The position numbers and the translations under genes were made by a program. The notes under the pieces are model-generated. The model made no database searches. It saw only the letters and a program-made list of their open reading frames with translations, and had not been told where the DNA came from. From JABDPF01 sp036351575 (GTDB lineage: Bacteria; Pseudomonadota; Gammaproteobacteria; Xanthomonadales; SZUA-36): a stretch of 64,000 bases of DNA. Location: NCBI GenBank assembly GCA_036351575.1, contig JAZBPJ010000115.1:1-64000 (forward strand). Direction: 5' to 3'. Every line of letters starts with the position of its first letter. Position 1 is the stretch's first letter. Shown piece by piece: positions 54,429-63,283 of this stretch.

Positions 54429-55681
54429 CCCGCTTCGCTCCCGGCCTCGCTCTCGACCGGCTGCCCGGCTCCTGACGGCAGCGCGGCACCCGTTTCACGC
54501 AGGGCCTGCAGCAGGTTCCACGGCCCGGTGATATCCGGCATTTCAACCTCTATCTGCGTTTTCACAAGCTGTCCGATGGACTCCAGCGCACCGGCAGTCG
54601 ACGCATCCGCCGGATCGAACCAGGTGTTCAAGGTAGCGGCTGTACGTTCCAGCGACTTGCGAAAGGCCTGCGCGTCCTGACGCATCAGGGCCAGGCGCGC
54701 CATTTCGAGCTGGAGCCAGGCGCGCTGGCGAATGAAATCCTTGTCCTCGAGGCTCATCCTGGCGCTTTCGTCGGCCGTGCTGCGCCGAACGGTTACCAGC
54801 CCGGAAAACGCACTTTTCAAGGAGGCCCACCAACCGTCGCCCTGCTGCTCCGCGACACCGGCATCCGGCGTTGCTTCGCTGCGGAACGCCAGCACGGGAA
54901 TCTGCGCCTGCACGCTGTCCAGGCGACCTGCAACTTCCACCAGGTCGGGGGTTTCGACCGCATCCAGCGCCCGGCGCGCCGCCGCGATTTCCTGCCGTAC
55001 CCCGATATGAACCGGGCTGTTCATCGCCGCCAGGTGCATGTCCGCGACTTCCAGCGCGTGATCCGCGGCCCGCGGGTCGGAAAACAGCTGCAGGCGTTCG
55101 TGGGCCAGCCTGAGCAGGTAGTCCACTTCGGCCAGGTCGAGTTCTTCCCCGGCGCCCCGCTCGAGCGACGAGATACCCGTCACGGCGGCTTCTGCAGCCC
55201 TGAGTCGAACCTGCATGCTCTCGGCGGCAGCCTGCAAGGAACGGGCAATCGCAGTCTGCTCCGCGAGCGACTGCTCAAAGCGGGCCATTTGCTGCCGATC
55301 CGTCTCCAGCTGGCGTCTCAGCGCCTCGACAGCGCCACCCGGATCATTCGCGGTCACGGCCTCCAGGGCCGCGGTCAGCTGTTCGACGTCACGTGCGAGC
55401 CCTGACTGCTGCGCTGCGAGCTGGGCGATTTCCGCCTGGGTATCACCGTAGCTGTCGTTTGCGGCCTGCTGCAGCTGCCACCAGGTCCAGGCCGACAGGG
55501 TAGCGGCGAGGACCGCCAGCAGGATCGCGAGAACGAGGAAAAAGGAACCGCCGCGCTTGCCGGAAGAGGAATCTCCAGCACGCTTCGGCGGCGCCGATGC
55601 CTTTCCCGGGCCGGGGTCGTTGTCCTTACTGAGCACTTTGTCGGTGGGATTCGCGCCTGGATTGCTGTTTTCGATGTTCAC
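54425..55681 (-). CDS. hemX: HemX, putative uroporphyrinogen-III C-methyltransferase-like protein
   Basis: 418 aa. A charged cytosolic N-terminus (about 45 residues) precedes one membrane helix (FFLVLAILLAVLAATLSAW). A long periplasmic coiled-coil region (QAEIAQLAAQQSGLARDVEQ and following) and the conserved HemX domain (LDLAEVDYLLRLAHERLQLF) come next. Despite its usual database name it has no methyltransferase motif; no catalytic role has been shown. It is separated from hemD by 91 bases in which I see no signal and overlaps hemY by 4. Confidence 0.92.
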   Translation of the reverse strand: MNIENSNPGANPTDKVLSKDNDPGPGKASAPPKRAGDSSSGKRGGSFFLVLAILLAVLAATLSAWTWWQLQQAANDSYGDTQAEIAQLAAQQSGLARDVEQLTAALEAVTANDPGGAVEALRRQLETDRQQMARFEQSLAEQTAIARSLQAAAESMQVRLRAAEAAVTGISSLERGAGEELDLAEVDYLLRLAHERLQLFSDPRAADHALEVADMHLAAMNSPVHIGVRQEIAAARRALDAVETPDLVEVAGRLDSVQAQIPVLAFRSEATPDAGVAEQQGDGWWASLKSAFSGLVTVRRSTADESARMSLEDKDFIRQRAWLQLEMARLALMRQDAQAFRKSLERTAATLNTWFDPADASTAGALESIGQLVKTQIEVEMPDITGPWNLLQALRETGAALPSGAGQPVESEAGSEAG

Positions 55682-55772
55682 CGGGAGTGACCTGCAGAAT
55701 GACGGGAAGACATGAGAATCCTAACCAAAAGACCGTTCGGCTGCACGCTTTATGGCCTGAGCTGCATGTCGC

Positions 55773-56528
55773 TTACACGATATTTCGAATCGTGTTGGCA
55801 ATCGCCGTGTTGCCGGGACCCTGCGCCAGGTGAATGGCGCCCGGCCCGAAGGCCCGCGCCAGCCGTTCCAGGCGGTCGGAAATGACCAGCCATTCGCCCT
55901 GGCAGACACGAAACCAGGCGGCCGGAGAGAGGCGGTGGGACAAGGCCTTCATCGTGTTGCCGCTGGTCCAGACGGACAGCACCCGGTCGGCGCTTTCCAG
56001 CCGCGCCAGGGCAGCACGATCAAGTTGGGCAGGCCGTGATTCGTAGACGTGAACCAGGCGCACATCGCAGCCCCGTTCACGCAGCCCGGTCGCCAGTTCC
56101 ATGCGTCCGCCCGGAGCAAGCAGGATAAACGCCCTGCTGCCGGCCGGCCGCAGCTCGCGGTCAATTTCCGCGAGCAGGTCTTCGCTGGTATACCCGCCCT
56201 GCGCCCGGATGCCGACGCGCACGCCTGCATCCGCCAGGCACTGCGCGGTCGCGGGACCGATCGCGGCGACCCGGGTACGCGCCGGGATGTTCGCCGGAAT
56301 CTGCGCCAGGCCGAAGCTTACGGCCCGCGGACTCGTAAAGATCAGCAAGTCGCGCGGATCCGCCGATTCGAGCGCAGCGAAATCCTCGGGCTGTGCCGAA
56401 CGGGCATCCGCGGAAATGAAATCGAACGCTGGCTGTACGACGACGTCCAGATCGAGGGGTGACAGCATCTGCCGCAGTTCCAGCGATTGTTCCATGGGGC
56501 GCGTCAACAGCGCGTGACTGAAGGCCAC
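55773..56528 (-). CDS. hemD: Uroporphyrinogen-III synthase
   Basis: 251 aa from the GTG at 56528, 4 bases after the hemC stop. It cyclises hydroxymethylbilane with inversion of ring D. The sequence is poorly conserved, as is usual, but shows LLTRPMEQ at the N-terminus, LLIFTSPRAVSFGL, RVAAIGPATAQCLADAGV and the C-terminal VWTSGNTMKALSHRL. An in-frame extension upstream overlaps hemC and is not coding in this frame. The hemC-hemD pairing supports the call. Confidence 0.92.
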   Translation of the reverse strand: MAFSHALLTRPMEQSLELRQMLSPLDLDVVVQPAFDFISADARSAQPEDFAALESADPRDLLIFTSPRAVSFGLAQIPANIPARTRVAAIGPATAQCLADAGVRVGIRAQGGYTSEDLLAEIDRELRPAGSRAFILLAPGGRMELATGLRERGCDVRLVHVYESRPAQLDRAALARLESADRVLSVWTSGNTMKALSHRLSPAAWFRVCQGEWLVISDRLERLARAFGPGAIHLAQGPGNTAIANTIRNIV

Positions 56529-56532
56529 TCCG

Positions 56533-57459
56533 TCAATCCTCGCGCAGCGAGGCGATGATCCTGCCGGCGCCCTGTGCGAGAAGTTCCTTCGAAACCCCTT
56601 CGGCAATACGGTCGAGGTCCGAGACCGGGCCGCTTGCCTGCGCGCGCAGCACCTCGGTTCCATCGGGCGTACCCACCAGCGCGTTGAGGTCCAGGCGATC
56701 GTCTTCCAGCGCGGCGTAAACGGCCAATGGGACCTGGCAGCTGCCTTCGAGAGCCGTGGCCACCGCGCGTTCGGCCCGCGTGCGCAGGCTGGCTTCGGCA
56801 TCGTTCAGCGGCGCCAGCAATTCGCGGACCCGGTCGTCTCCGCAGCGGCTCTGCACGCCGATCGTGCCCTGTGTCGACGCGGGCAGCCAGCGCGGCGGCT
56901 CCAGCGTATCCGTGATGTACCGCTCGAGGCCGAGCCGCTCCAGCCCGGCGCAGGCCAGGATGATGGCGTCGTACTCACCGGCCTCGAGCTTGCCGATGCG
57001 CGTATTCACGTTTCCTCTCAGGTCGGCGAGTTCCAGGTCCGGCCTCAGCGCCCGCAGCTGGCATTGCCGCCGCAGGCTGCTGGTCCCGACGCGGGATCCG
57101 GCGGGCAATTCGTCCAGTCGCCGGCCGGACCGGTCCAGCAGGGCGTCGAACGGATTGGCGCGCGGCAGCAGCACTTCGACCTCCAGGCCGTCGACCTGTT
57201 CGACCGGTACGTCTTTCATCGAGTGCACGGCAATGTCCGCCTCGCCTCTCAGCAGGGCGCGTTCCAGTTCCTTGAGAAACAGCCCTTTGCCGCCGATCTG
57301 CGCCAGTGGCTGATCCAGGATGATGTCGCCCTGCGTGACCATGGGCAGCAGTTCGACTTCCAGCGACGGGTGTGCTTCGCGCAGCAAATGGGCGGCGTGC
57401 TCCGCCTGCCACATGGCCAACTGGCTTTTGCGCGTGGCTATAGTGATTTTCTGGCTCAT
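56533..57459 (-). CDS. hemC: Porphobilinogen deaminase (hydroxymethylbilane synthase)
   Basis: 308 aa (E. coli 313). It polymerises four porphobilinogens. N-terminus KITIATRKSQLAMWQAEHAA, the substrate-site LFLKELERALLRGEADIAVHS, and the cofactor-bearing cysteine in LEGSCQVPLAVYA. Its ATG overlaps the algR stop (ATGA), so synthesis is coupled to the response regulator, the same arrangement as in Pseudomonas aeruginosa. Confidence 0.97.
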   Translation of the reverse strand: MSQKITIATRKSQLAMWQAEHAAHLLREAHPSLEVELLPMVTQGDIILDQPLAQIGGKGLFLKELERALLRGEADIAVHSMKDVPVEQVDGLEVEVLLPRANPFDALLDRSGRRLDELPAGSRVGTSSLRRQCQLRALRPDLELADLRGNVNTRIGKLEAGEYDAIILACAGLERLGLERYITDTLEPPRWLPASTQGTIGVQSRCGDDRVRELLAPLNDAEASLRTRAERAVATALEGSCQVPLAVYAALEDDRLDLNALVGTPDGTEVLRAQASGPVSDLDRIAEGVSKELLAQGAGRIIASLRED

Positions 57460-58175
57460 GAAATCTCGTTCAGAAGTTTGCGTACCGCCGATACGTTGCG
57501 GCGGCTGACCTCGGGTTTTCGCTCGGTGCCGCTCAGCAGCACCTGGTTATGCCCTTCGGACGTACGTTCCAGCCCCCTGATGTGCTTGCGTGACACCAGG
57601 GCGTTCCGGTGGACACGGAAAAAAAACGAAGGGTAGCAATTTTCTAGGTCGGTAAGGGAGTCGTCGACCACCGTCGTGCCGTTCTCGTGCACGACCGTCG
57701 TGTACTTGTCCTCGGCGATCAGGCAGATGACGCGCCTGACCGGCGTCAGCACCACTTTTCCGCCAACGGTGGAGCGCAGATAATGCTCTTCCTCTTCGGC
57801 TTCGCCGCCGCGGCCCAGGAAACGGCTTGCCTTTTCCAGCGCGCGTTCCAGGCGCTCGGCGCGCACCGGCTTGACCACGTAGTCCAGCGCCTCGACGTCG
57901 AAAGCTTTCAGCGCCTGGTCCTGGTAAGCGGTGCAGAAAATGACCGCCGGTGAAGCGCCGATGTCTCTCAGCGTGGCGGCAAGCGCCATGCCGTCCATGC
58001 CCGGCATCGATATATCCAGCAGCAGGATATCGGGCGAAAGTTCACGAATTTTCTCCAGCGCCTCGACACCGTTGATCGCTTCACCGGCCACCGAGCAATC
58101 CGGGATGGCGCCGACCAGGCGCCGCAGCCGGTCACGGGCGGGTTTTTCATCGTCAACGATCAGAATATTCCACAT
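57456..58175 (-). CDS. algR: LytTR-family response regulator AlgR
   Basis: 239 aa (P. aeruginosa AlgR 248). Receiver domain with the phospho-aspartate in ILLLDISMPGMDG and the lysine in DYVVKPVRAERL. C-terminal LytTR DNA-binding domain (VICLIAEDKYTTVVHENGTT ... FFFRVHRNALVSRKHI). In Pseudomonas it controls alginate, type IV pili and virulence; the targets here are unknown. It overlaps algZ by 23 bases and hemC by 4, embedding it in a heme operon. Confidence 0.94.
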   Translation of the reverse strand: MWNILIVDDEKPARDRLRRLVGAIPDCSVAGEAINGVEALEKIRELSPDILLLDISMPGMDGMALAATLRDIGASPAVIFCTAYQDQALKAFDVEALDYVVKPVRAERLERALEKASRFLGRGGEAEEEEHYLRSTVGGKVVLTPVRRVICLIAEDKYTTVVHENGTTVVDDSLTDLENCYPSFFFRVHRNALVSRKHIRGLERTSEGHNQVLLSGTERKPEVSRRNVSAVRKLLNEIS

Positions 58176-59220
58176 AAGGCACCACCAATACCGCGTAAAA
58201 CTGTTTGCTGTCCTTGTTGGTCAGCAGCTGCGCACGCGAGCCGAAGGCAAAGACCAGCCGCTCCCTGATGTTCTCGATCGCCATGCCGTGCCCGCCGGCA
58301 ACGTGTTCTTTCGGCGGCAGCGGATTGCCGATCGTGATCACGATCTGATCTTCCTCGGCGCGACCGTAAACGCTCAGTTTACCGCCCTCCGCCCGTCCCT
58401 GTATGCCGTGCGCCACGGCGTTTTCCAACAACGGCTGCAGCAGCAGCGGAAGCACGGCCGCACGCGGCGGCAGGTCTTCAACGCGCCACTCCACGGCCAG
58501 GCGCTCGCCGAGCCGGCGCCGCTCCATGTCCAGGTACTGCGAGGCCAGGCGCAGTTCTTCCTCGAGCGGGATCAGCTGGTCAGCAGGCCTCATGCTGCCG
58601 CGAAAAATGTCGGCCAGGTCCAGGGTCGCGGATTCCGCGTTTTCCGGATCGTCGTGCACCAGGCTCGCGATCGTGTTCAGGCTGTTGAACAGGAAATGCG
58701 GCTGAATTCTCGCCTGCAGCGCCTGCACCCGGGCCTCGGACTGCGCCATCAACTCCGCCCGCCACCGGGCGCGCATCACAAGGTAACGGAAAAACACCAG
58801 GGTGACCAACCCGACGGCAAACACGTTCTTGAATACGAACATGTATACGTCGTCCTGCAGGGTGGCGAAGCCATTGATCCCGGCGGAAATCCAGGCGGCG
58901 AAACTGAAGACCATGGACAGCACCAGCACGGTCATCCAGCTGAACACCCAGGCGCCGTCCGAGGTCAGGCGGTCGGTCCAGCCGCTGAGCAGGCACAGCC
59001 CGGCAGCGCAGAACAAGGCCATCCACTGGGCGTACAGGCTGGCCAGGGCGAGCCACCGCCAGCCCGGAAAACCGCCCGGGCCCAGGCCGACGAGCACAAC
59101 CGAAACTTCCGTGATCACGATAACGGCCAGCAGGAGGCGCCATTCGCAGAACGTGGGCGGATACACGCTGCCGACCTGGGCCTCGCGTTCTTCCCGGGCA
59201 CGCTGCGTCAGGCTGCGCAT
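58153..59220 (-). CDS. algZ: LytS-type sensor histidine kinase AlgZ (FimS)
   Basis: 355 aa. Several membrane helices occupy the first 150 residues. The cytosolic part has the non-classical H-box QARIQPHFLFNSLNTIASLV typical of the LytS/AlgZ/YehU kinases, then a HATPase region (LLLQPLLENAVAHGIQG, GHGMAIENIRERL). I choose ATG 59220, which overlaps the esterase stop (ATGA), rather than an ATG seven codons upstream. Cognate to AlgR downstream. Confidence 0.93.
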   Translation of the reverse strand: MRSLTQRAREEREAQVGSVYPPTFCEWRLLLAVIVITEVSVVLVGLGPGGFPGWRWLALASLYAQWMALFCAAGLCLLSGWTDRLTSDGAWVFSWMTVLVLSMVFSFAAWISAGINGFATLQDDVYMFVFKNVFAVGLVTLVFFRYLVMRARWRAELMAQSEARVQALQARIQPHFLFNSLNTIASLVHDDPENAESATLDLADIFRGSMRPADQLIPLEEELRLASQYLDMERRRLGERLAVEWRVEDLPPRAAVLPLLLQPLLENAVAHGIQGRAEGGKLSVYGRAEEDQIVITIGNPLPPKEHVAGGHGMAIENIRERLVFAFGSRAQLLTNKDSKQFYAVLVVPYVEYSDR

Positions 59221-59942
59221 CAGAACCGCTTTTTGAGCCACGCCGCGATGTGCGAAATCTCGTCCGGGCAGACGGCGTGCTGCATCGGGTAGTCGTGCGC
59301 CTCGACGACGCAGCCCAGGGCGCGCAGGCTTTCGGCCGCGCGGCGGCCCAGCGCAACGGGCACCACCGGGTCACTGCTGCCGTGACCGGAAAATACCGGC
59401 AAGCCATGGTTGGCCTCGTGGCGCTCAGCTTCGAGCCGGCTCTCGAGGAGCATGTAGGTGGACAGCGCGATCAGGCCGGCAAGCCGTTCCGGGTAACGCA
59501 GCGCGCACTGGATGGCGATAGCCCCGCCCTGGGAAAATCCCGCAACCACGATGCGCCCGGCTTCGATTCCGCGCTCCTGCTCCCGTTTCACCAGGTCCGT
59601 CGCCTGGCGGATGCTCTCCTCGATCGCTTCCACGTCCTGGTCGCGATCGATCTGCAGCGCCCGGATGTCGTACCAGGCCCGCATGCGCATGCCGCCGTTG
59701 ACCGTGACCGGCCTGGCCGGCGCATGCGGAAACACGAAGCGGATGGACGGACCACCCGGCCATTGGAAAAATGGCACGATCGGCTCGAAATCGTGACCGT
59801 CCGCACCGAGTCCGTGCAGCCAGACGACCGCCGCCGTCGGCTCCGGGCCGGTCATGACTTCCACCGTGTCGAGCAGCGGCCGGCCCGCCGCCGGGTTTCC
59901 GGCTGAATCCACCGTATTCATGTCGTATAGTGTATCAGCCAT
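59220..59942 (-). CDS. Carboxylesterase/phospholipase (alpha/beta hydrolase)
   Basis: 240 aa. Predicted cytosolic serine esterase of the carboxylesterase II / acyl-protein thioesterase group: VVWLHGLGADGHDFEP (oxyanion region), nucleophile in VAGFSQGGAIAI, acid in SSDPVVP and histidine in QHAVCPDE. It could act on lysophospholipids or short acyl esters. The start may also be the ATG at 59921. It overlaps algZ by ATGA, so it heads the esterase-algZ-algR-hemCD run; divergent from lptM by only 18 bases. Confidence 0.9.
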   Translation of the reverse strand: MADTLYDMNTVDSAGNPAAGRPLLDTVEVMTGPEPTAAVVWLHGLGADGHDFEPIVPFFQWPGGPSIRFVFPHAPARPVTVNGGMRMRAWYDIRALQIDRDQDVEAIEESIRQATDLVKREQERGIEAGRIVVAGFSQGGAIAIQCALRYPERLAGLIALSTYMLLESRLEAERHEANHGLPVFSGHGSSDPVVPVALGRRAAESLRALGCVVEAHDYPMQHAVCPDEISHIAAWLKKRF

Positions 59943-59960
59943 TGCCCAGGACAGCCGCTA

Positions 59961-60173
59961 ATGAAGTACGACCGCGAACCGCCAAAGCCCACCCGCAACA
60001 AACCTCTTTGCACCGCAGCCATCCTGGCCGCCATGCTGCTGGCCGTCTCGGCCTGCGGGCAGCGCGGGCCGCTTTTTCTGCCCGACGATTCCGCCGCCGG
60101 CAAGAACGGAAAAAATGACGAACAGCATGAAACGGGGAACGCCCCGGAAGACGAGGCAAATAAGCCGGAGTAG
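59961..60173 (+). CDS. lptM: LPS translocon maturation chaperone LptM (YifL/LppL)
   Basis: 70 aa small lipoprotein. Hydrophobic signal (AAILAAMLLAVSAC) with a lipobox VSAC, directly followed by CGQRGPLFLPDD, the signature of the LptM/YifL family (E. coli CGLKGPLYFPP). LptM stabilises the LptD-LptE translocon for outer-membrane LPS insertion. The tail is charged and poorly conserved. It precedes dapF by 6 bases; lysA, which often stands between them in Pseudomonas, is absent. Confidence 0.9.
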   Translation: MKYDREPPKPTRNKPLCTAAILAAMLLAVSACGQRGPLFLPDDSAAGKNGKNDEQHETGNAPEDEANKPE

Positions 60174-60179
60174 GCGGCC

Positions 60180-61010
60180 GTGGCGATCGAATTTCATAAA
60201 ATGCACGGCGCGGGAAATGATTTCGTGGTGATCGACGCCCGCAAACAGCTCTTTGATCCCACGCCGGAGCAGATCATCGCCATCGCCGACCGCCACTTCG
60301 GAATCGGCTGCGACCAGGTCATGGTGCTGCGGGAACCCGTGTCGGGCGACCACCGTGTGCGCTATGAAATCTGGAATGCCGACGGCAGCCGGGCCGGCCA
60401 GTGCGGAAACGGCGCGCGCTGCGTCGCGCACTTGCTGGAATTGAACGGAGAATGCGGGAACCGGCCCTTCACCGCGGAAAGCCCCTCCGGCATCGTTCGA
60501 TTCACGCGCTGCAGCGACGGTGAATACGAGGTCGACCTGGGTAAACCGGATTTTCGTCCGGAACAAGTACCGGTAACGCTGGAAACCGACGATTCCATGT
60601 ACCGGCTTGCCTCGCCCTGGGGTGTGCTGGAATTCGGCGCCGTCTCGATGGGAAACCCCCACTGCCTGCTCCTGGTGGACGATATGGACGACCCGCGTAT
60701 TCCGGAAATCGGCGCCTGGCTCGGGCGGCAGCCGGCTTTTCCGCAGCGCGTGAATGCCGGGTTCGCCCGGGTCAGGGACCGTCACTCAATCGACCTGCGA
60801 GTCATCGAGCGCGGACCCGGCGAAACCCTGGCCTGCGGTTCCGGGGCCTGCGCCTCGGTCGCGATCCTGGCCCGGCTGGGACGGGTCGGCGAAACCGTCG
60901 ATGTCTTTCTCCCGGGCGGGCGCCTTGTGATAAAGTGGCCCGGACAGCAAGGACCGGTGTCGATGAAAGGACCGGCGGCACATATATTCAGAGGGATCAT
61001 GAATGGCTGA
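60180..61010 (+). CDS. dapF: Diaminopimelate epimerase
   Basis: 276 aa (E. coli 274), GTG start. It converts LL- to meso-diaminopimelate for lysine and peptidoglycan. The two active-site cysteines are in GQCGNGARCVAHLL and ACGSGACASVAIL. N-terminus FHKMHGAGNDFVVIDAR is diagnostic. The 3' end overlaps the DUF484 gene by 8 bases, the conserved dapF-DUF484-xerC order. Confidence 0.97.
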   Translation: MAIEFHKMHGAGNDFVVIDARKQLFDPTPEQIIAIADRHFGIGCDQVMVLREPVSGDHRVRYEIWNADGSRAGQCGNGARCVAHLLELNGECGNRPFTAESPSGIVRFTRCSDGEYEVDLGKPDFRPEQVPVTLETDDSMYRLASPWGVLEFGAVSMGNPHCLLLVDDMDDPRIPEIGAWLGRQPAFPQRVNAGFARVRDRHSIDLRVIERGPGETLACGSGACASVAILARLGRVGETVDVFLPGGRLVIKWPGQQGPVSMKGPAAHIFRGIMNG

Positions 61011-61704
61011 GGAAACCACAGCGCTCGAGGAAATCGTCGCGGACTTTCTGCGCAAGAACCCGGGCTTTTTCGAACAACACCCCGATATTCTTGAACACAT
61101 CGAAATCAACCACGGCAGCGGCAACGCCGTTTCCCTGATCGAGCGCCAGGTTGAACGGCTTCGCGGCGCCAACCGGGCGCTGGAGCAACGCCTTGAATCC
61201 CTGGTCTCGATTGCCTCCGAGAACGAAAAACTCATTTCTCGTCTTCACCGGCTGACGCTGGAACTGGCGCCAATTGAATCTCACCGGGTGTTTTTTCAAC
61301 GGCTCGAGGAAAGTCTGCGCGAAGATTTCGACGCGGATATCGTGCGGCTCTACCTGGCAGACCATGGCGTCGCGGCCGAGACCGAGGGATTGGCGACCGC
61401 GGTGGAAACCGAAGACCCGGTATTCGAATCCTTTCGCCCGCTGCTCGACAAGGGCGCTGCCACCTGCGGCCGCTTCAATGAAGCCAAGATGGAGTTCCTG
61501 TTCGGCGAGCGCGGCCCCTGGGTGCGGTCGACCGCGCTGGTCCCGATCGGCCCGAACGGTGCGCACGGCATGATGGCCATCGGCAGCAGCGATCAGAGCC
61601 GGTTCTATCCCGGAATGGGCACGCTGTTCCTCGACCTGCTGGCCGAGGTGATCACGTCCCGGCTGTCCGACGCCGAGCCCCGGGCACAGCGACGCTCGGC
61701 CTGA
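61003..61704 (+). CDS. DUF484 (GAF-like) protein
   Basis: 233 aa (E. coli YigA 235). N-terminal segment IVADFLRKNPGFFEQHPDIL, a coiled coil (ERQVERLRGANRALEQRLES), then a GAF-like C-terminal domain (TALVPIGPNGAHGMMAIGSSD). No known function. It overlaps dapF by 8 bases and lies 9 before xerC in a cluster that is stable across gammaproteobacteria. Confidence 0.92.
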   Translation: MAEETTALEEIVADFLRKNPGFFEQHPDILEHIEINHGSGNAVSLIERQVERLRGANRALEQRLESLVSIASENEKLISRLHRLTLELAPIESHRVFFQRLEESLREDFDADIVRLYLADHGVAAETEGLATAVETEDPVFESFRPLLDKGAATCGRFNEAKMEFLFGERGPWVRSTALVPIGPNGAHGMMAIGSSDQSRFYPGMGTLFLDLLAEVITSRLSDAEPRAQRRSA

Positions 61705-61713
61705 CGGCGGAGC

Positions 61714-62610
61714 GTGGACCTCGTCGCCCGGTTCCTGGAGCACCTGCGCGACGAGCGCGGGCTGTCCCCGCGAACCCGTTCCGCCTATACGCGTGACCTG
61801 GCGCTTTTCAGCTCGGAAACCGGCCAGCCAGAAGGCGGCCCCGGCTCGATCAACGAACACGACATCCGCCGCTTCATAGCCGCCCTGCACCGCCGGGGCC
61901 TCGGTGCAAAAAGCATCCAGCGCGTGCTTTCCGCGGTCCGCGGTTACTACCGCTGGCTGATCCGCGAGGGATACGCCCAGCACAACCCGGCCGTCGCGGT
62001 CCGGGCGCCGAAAGCGCCGCGCAAGCTGCCGAAAACGCTCGACGCCGACGCCGTGGCCCGGTTGCTGGATTTTCGTGCAGACACGCCGCTGGCCATACGT
62101 GACAAGGCGATCATGGAACTGTTCTACTCGTCGGGCCTGCGGCTGTCCGAGCTCGCCGCCCTGCGCTGGGACCAGGTCGATATCGCGAGCGGCTTTATCA
62201 CCGTGACGGGCAAAGGCAGAAAAACGCGGATGGCCCCGATCGGGAGTTACGCGGTCAAGGCCCTGGAAGCGTGGCGCAGGGTTCGCGGCAACTTCGCCTC
62301 GTTCGAGGAGCCCTGCGTGTTCGTCAGCCAGCGTGGAGACCCCATTTCAATGCGCGCGATCCAGTCGCGCATCCGCCACTGGGCGCGCAAACAGGGCATT
62401 CCCCAGCAGGTGCACCCGCACCTGCTGCGCCACAGCTTCGCCAGCCACATGCTGGAGTCTTCCGGGGACCTGCGGGCCGTGCAGGAGCTGCTGGGGCATG
62501 CCGACATTGCCACGACCCAGGTCTATACGCACCTGGACTTCCAGCACCTGGCCAAGGTTTACGACAAGGCACACCCGAGGGCGCACAAGAAAAGCAAAGA
62601 CCCGGGTTAA
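61714..62610 (+). CDS. xerC: Tyrosine recombinase XerC
   Basis: 298 aa (E. coli 298), GTG start. With XerD it resolves chromosome dimers at dif. N-terminal SAM-like DNA-binding domain (FLEHLRDERGLSPRTRSAYTRDL). Catalytic residues in order: Arg in SSGLRLSELAALRW, Lys in VTGKGRKTRM, His-x-x-Arg in HLLRHSFASHML, His in LGHADIATTQVYTHLDF, which also holds the nucleophile Tyr. It overlaps the convergent membrane-protein gene by 4 bases. Confidence 0.97.
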   Translation: MDLVARFLEHLRDERGLSPRTRSAYTRDLALFSSETGQPEGGPGSINEHDIRRFIAALHRRGLGAKSIQRVLSAVRGYYRWLIREGYAQHNPAVAVRAPKAPRKLPKTLDADAVARLLDFRADTPLAIRDKAIMELFYSSGLRLSELAALRWDQVDIASGFITVTGKGRKTRMAPIGSYAVKALEAWRRVRGNFASFEEPCVFVSQRGDPISMRAIQSRIRHWARKQGIPQQVHPHLLRHSFASHMLESSGDLRAVQELLGHADIATTQVYTHLDFQHLAKVYDKAHPRAHKKSKDPG

Positions 62611-63113
62611 CTCCGCCCCCGGTAGTAATTCGAAGCGAGGCTGCTTCCGGCCCAGTACCCCGCGTAGGCCGCGATGATCCAGACCCAGAGGCGGCTGCTG
62701 CTGATTTCACCCAGCCAGTACACCGGCCAGGTCAGCGCGGCAATGGTGTTTCGAATCGTTTCGATGATCAGTCCGACCAGCATGCCGACGGACAGGCGGT
62801 CGAGAAACGGCCCGACACCGTCAAAGCCGGCGATGAAATCACGGACCTCCCCCAGTTCGATATGCAGCAGGGTGAGGACGGCCACCACGCCGTAGAACCC
62901 GCCGCCCAGCGAAAGCCACTTGCGGTGCACCGGGTCCACTTGCTTGCGCGCCTTCTTGTCCTTGGCCCGAAGCCTGGACTCCTGCTCGATCTCCCGGGTC
63001 GTCCGCGCTTCCCCCAGGTAGTCGTTGCGCAGGGCCCACCAAACCAGCCCGTAGGCCACCAACCCGACGGGCAGGCCGGCCTGGATAAGCGCGATGAAAA
63101 ACTCCCGGATCAT
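62607..63113 (-). CDS. Membrane protein of unknown function
   Basis: 168 aa from ATG 63113. Predicted helices: FIALIQAGLPVGLVAYGLVW near the N-terminus, one around FYGVVAVLTLLHI, one in VGMLVGLIIETIRNTIAALT, and one near VWIIAAYAGYWAG at the C-terminus. A basic cytosolic loop (LRAKDKKARKQVDPVHRKW) lies between the first two. I do not recognise the family. Third-position GC and the clean reading frame support a real gene. It lies convergent to xerC, with the paired palindromic repeat upstream of its start. Confidence 0.72.
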   Translation of the reverse strand: MIREFFIALIQAGLPVGLVAYGLVWWALRNDYLGEARTTREIEQESRLRAKDKKARKQVDPVHRKWLSLGGGFYGVVAVLTLLHIELGEVRDFIAGFDGVGPFLDRLSVGMLVGLIIETIRNTIAALTWPVYWLGEISSSRLWVWIIAAYAGYWAGSSLASNYYRGRS

Positions 63114-63201
63114 GGGCAGCAGATTCTGCCGGTTTAACCGCGTCGTGTCGACCGATTTGCTTGTATTGACGACCCTGCAACCCCACCTGTGCTGAATATG
63201 T

Positions 63202-63256
63202 GGGAGCCCGCCATGCGGGCGACTCTGGTTTCGAATCGCCCGCATGGCGGGCTCCC
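63202..63256. repeat. REP-like paired palindrome upstream of hslV
   Basis: 21-base perfect inverted repeat: GGGAGCCCGCCATGCGGGCGA at 63202-63222 (first 20 bases shown in part elsewhere) against its complement at 63236-63256, with 13 bases between. Each arm is itself a partial hairpin around GCCCGC-CAT-GCGGGC. A single copy of the same core recurs after hslV. The unit resembles the GTAGGAGC- or GTGGGAGC-type REP sequences of Pseudomonas and Stenotrophomonas; a pair facing each other is REPIN/BIME-like. Confidence 0.75.
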
Positions 63257-63283
63257 GCAGTTTTAGCAGACAAGGAGCCAGAA

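Noticed and set aside
56529..56801. Upstream extension of hemD
   Set aside because: Falls within hemC in another frame; LLTRPMEQ just after the GTG at 56528 marks the real N-terminus.
63202..63256. Palindrome upstream of hslV as a rho-independent terminator
   Set aside because: No T-run on either side, and a copy of the same core recurs after hslV, so a repetitive element is the better explanation.
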